Source: Desulfobacterales bacterium (GTDB taxonomy: Bacteria; Desulfobacterota; Desulfobacteria; Desulfobacterales; UBA5852). Taken from it: a DNA stretch of 6,549 bases. Every line of letters begins with the position of its first letter. The first letter of the stretch is position 1. A model generated the notes under the pieces. That model did no database searches and was not told where the DNA came from. It worked only from the letters and a program-made list of their open reading frames with translations. Of the stretch, positions 6,124-6,549 are shown piece by piece. Both the position numbers and the translations under genes were made by a program. The stretch covers positions 1 to 6,549 of the forward strand of contig JASJBQ010000269.1 in NCBI GenBank assembly GCA_030066455.1, given 5' to 3'.

Positions 6124-6228
6124 ACCGTCTCTGTTCGGGCGGTGGTTGTATGGTCGGCCCGGCGCAATCATCATTACCGGACGCTCTGCTCATAGCGGAT
6201 TCGCGCCGCGGATTCAACCCCTGAGCTT

Positions 6229-6234
6229 ATTATC
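6229..6234 (-). promoter_or_regulatory. Possible -10 element for folE2
   Basis: Read on the minus strand, GATAAT matches five of six bases of the -10 consensus and sits in the only AT-rich patch upstream of folE2 (about 6224-6248). It lies about 105 bases before the start codon. The best -35 at 17 bases (TCGAAG) matches only three of six. No obvious zinc-repressor (Zur) box is visible, although folE2 is Zur-controlled in some bacteria. Confidence 0.3.
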
Positions 6235-6248
6235 ACCATAAAAATAGA

Positions 6249-6549
6249 TCGCTTCGACCGATCAGCCATCGATGGGCCGCAACACCCACCTTGCAGCATG
6301 CACCGCCGCCGGGTTGTGACCGCTCACGAATCGAAAGGGTCGTGGAACACGGTCCGGAAACTGCGAGTGCCCCACCCCGCCGTGTGAGGCGTCTGAAGGG
6401 GTCGATTGGAGTTCCGGGCCCCGCCAAGGCGGGATTTCACATCGTTTTTTTGTTTGCGGTGTTCGTCAAGCCGCAACGATTTGACGCCCGCAGGCGCATC
6501 TCCAGGGAGCTGATAAGCAAGCATCAGGCTGTCAGGCAAGGCGGGGCGT
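6249..6549. other. Right-edge region, unassigned; short overlapping minus-strand frames
   Basis: No recognised gene is present. On the minus strand a frame is open from the window edge to a TGA at 6326-6324 (about 74 codons inside the window, first possible internal start a TTG at 6539). It could be the 3' end of a gene entering from the right, or chance. An overlapping 64-codon frame (6427-6233) is in a different phase, so at most one is likely real. I recognise neither. Other structure: the palindrome GTGA-CCGC-TCAC (6316-6327); an inverted repeat CCCGCC/GGCGGG (6420-6433) with seven T residues 11 bases later (6445-6451), too far for a standard terminator; and GATCG/CGATC (6247-6251, 6259-6263). 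Composition is like the genome at large, and there is no tRNA-like or repeat-array structure. Confidence 0.3.

Noticed and set aside
6124..6174. 17-residue N-terminal extension of folE2 from the ATG pair at 6174-6169
   Set aside because: FolE2 proteins typically begin with the MxDIQ...DHRNIPI stretch, which starts at 6123. The extension is Arg/Pro-rich and has no convincing ribosome site.
5353..6195. 280-codon plus-strand frame opposite folE2
   Set aside because: It is a mirror of the conserved FolE2 coding sequence, with a repetitive Val/Asp/Gly-rich composition typical of antisense shadows and no recognisable domain.
6314..6330. CRP-like site around TGTGA...TCAC
   Set aside because: The half sites are separated by four bases rather than the six of a CRP site, and it lies about 190 bases upstream of the folE2 start. 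It is kept only as a palindrome in the region description.
6420..6451. Inverted repeat CCCGCC/GGCGGG followed by seven T residues, as an intrinsic terminator
   Set aside because: The T-run begins 11 bases after the stem rather than directly after it, the loop is very tight, and no plus-strand gene ends just upstream.
1..6549. A defence, mobile or biosynthetic system spanning the window
   Set aside because: All five clear genes are widespread single housekeeping functions. There are no integrase, transposase, phage, toxin-antitoxin, CRISPR or cluster-type genes, and no direct repeats or target duplications that I can see.

Overview
The window is a GC-rich stretch (clearly above 60% GC by eye) of ordinary bacterial chromosome. 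It carries five complete housekeeping-type genes and no recognisable mobile element, CRISPR array, tRNA or rRNA. The gene styles (Tex, FolE2-type GTP cyclohydrolase, a short S13 D,D-peptidase, a sirtuin) and the codon use fit a Gram-negative proteobacterium. A member of the Desulfobacterota (old Deltaproteobacteria, Desulfobacterales-like) is my best guess, but this is an inference from sequence feel, not from a search.

Layout, left to right. Positions 1-182 are intergenic or the edge of an unknown gene. A sirtuin NAD-dependent protein deacylase follows (183-1007, +). Next is a 161-base leader with a convincing sigma70-type promoter and a strong GC-rich hairpin. It leads into tex, encoding a nucleic-acid-binding transcription accessory protein (1169-3430, +; the frame is open further upstream but 1169 is the supported start). 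A very AT-rich 55-base island (5 of 55 bases are G or C) then precedes dtd, D-aminoacyl-tRNA deacylase (3506-3946, +), which has no Shine-Dalgarno sequence. A secreted PBP4/DacB-type D-alanyl-D-alanine carboxypeptidase/endopeptidase follows (4041-5243, +). It converges on folE2, GTP cyclohydrolase I type IB (5311-6123, -). The last ~425 bases (6124-6549) hold the folE2 upstream region and an unexplained stretch with short overlapping minus-strand reading frames.

The four plus-strand genes are spaced by 59-161 bases (counting tex from 1169) and have separate translation signals. They do not look translationally coupled or like one tight operon. Functions are diverse: protein deacylation, transcription/RNA handling, tRNA proofreading, murein remodelling and folate/queuosine precursor synthesis. 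The only thematic link is D-amino acids: the D,D-peptidase releases D-alanine and Dtd clears D-amino acids (and glycine on tRNA-Ala) from tRNA.

I do not see a new multi-gene system here. The parts most worth a second look are regulatory: the AT island with a 17-base palindrome before dtd, the dyad and hairpin in the tex leader, and the unassigned right-hand end.
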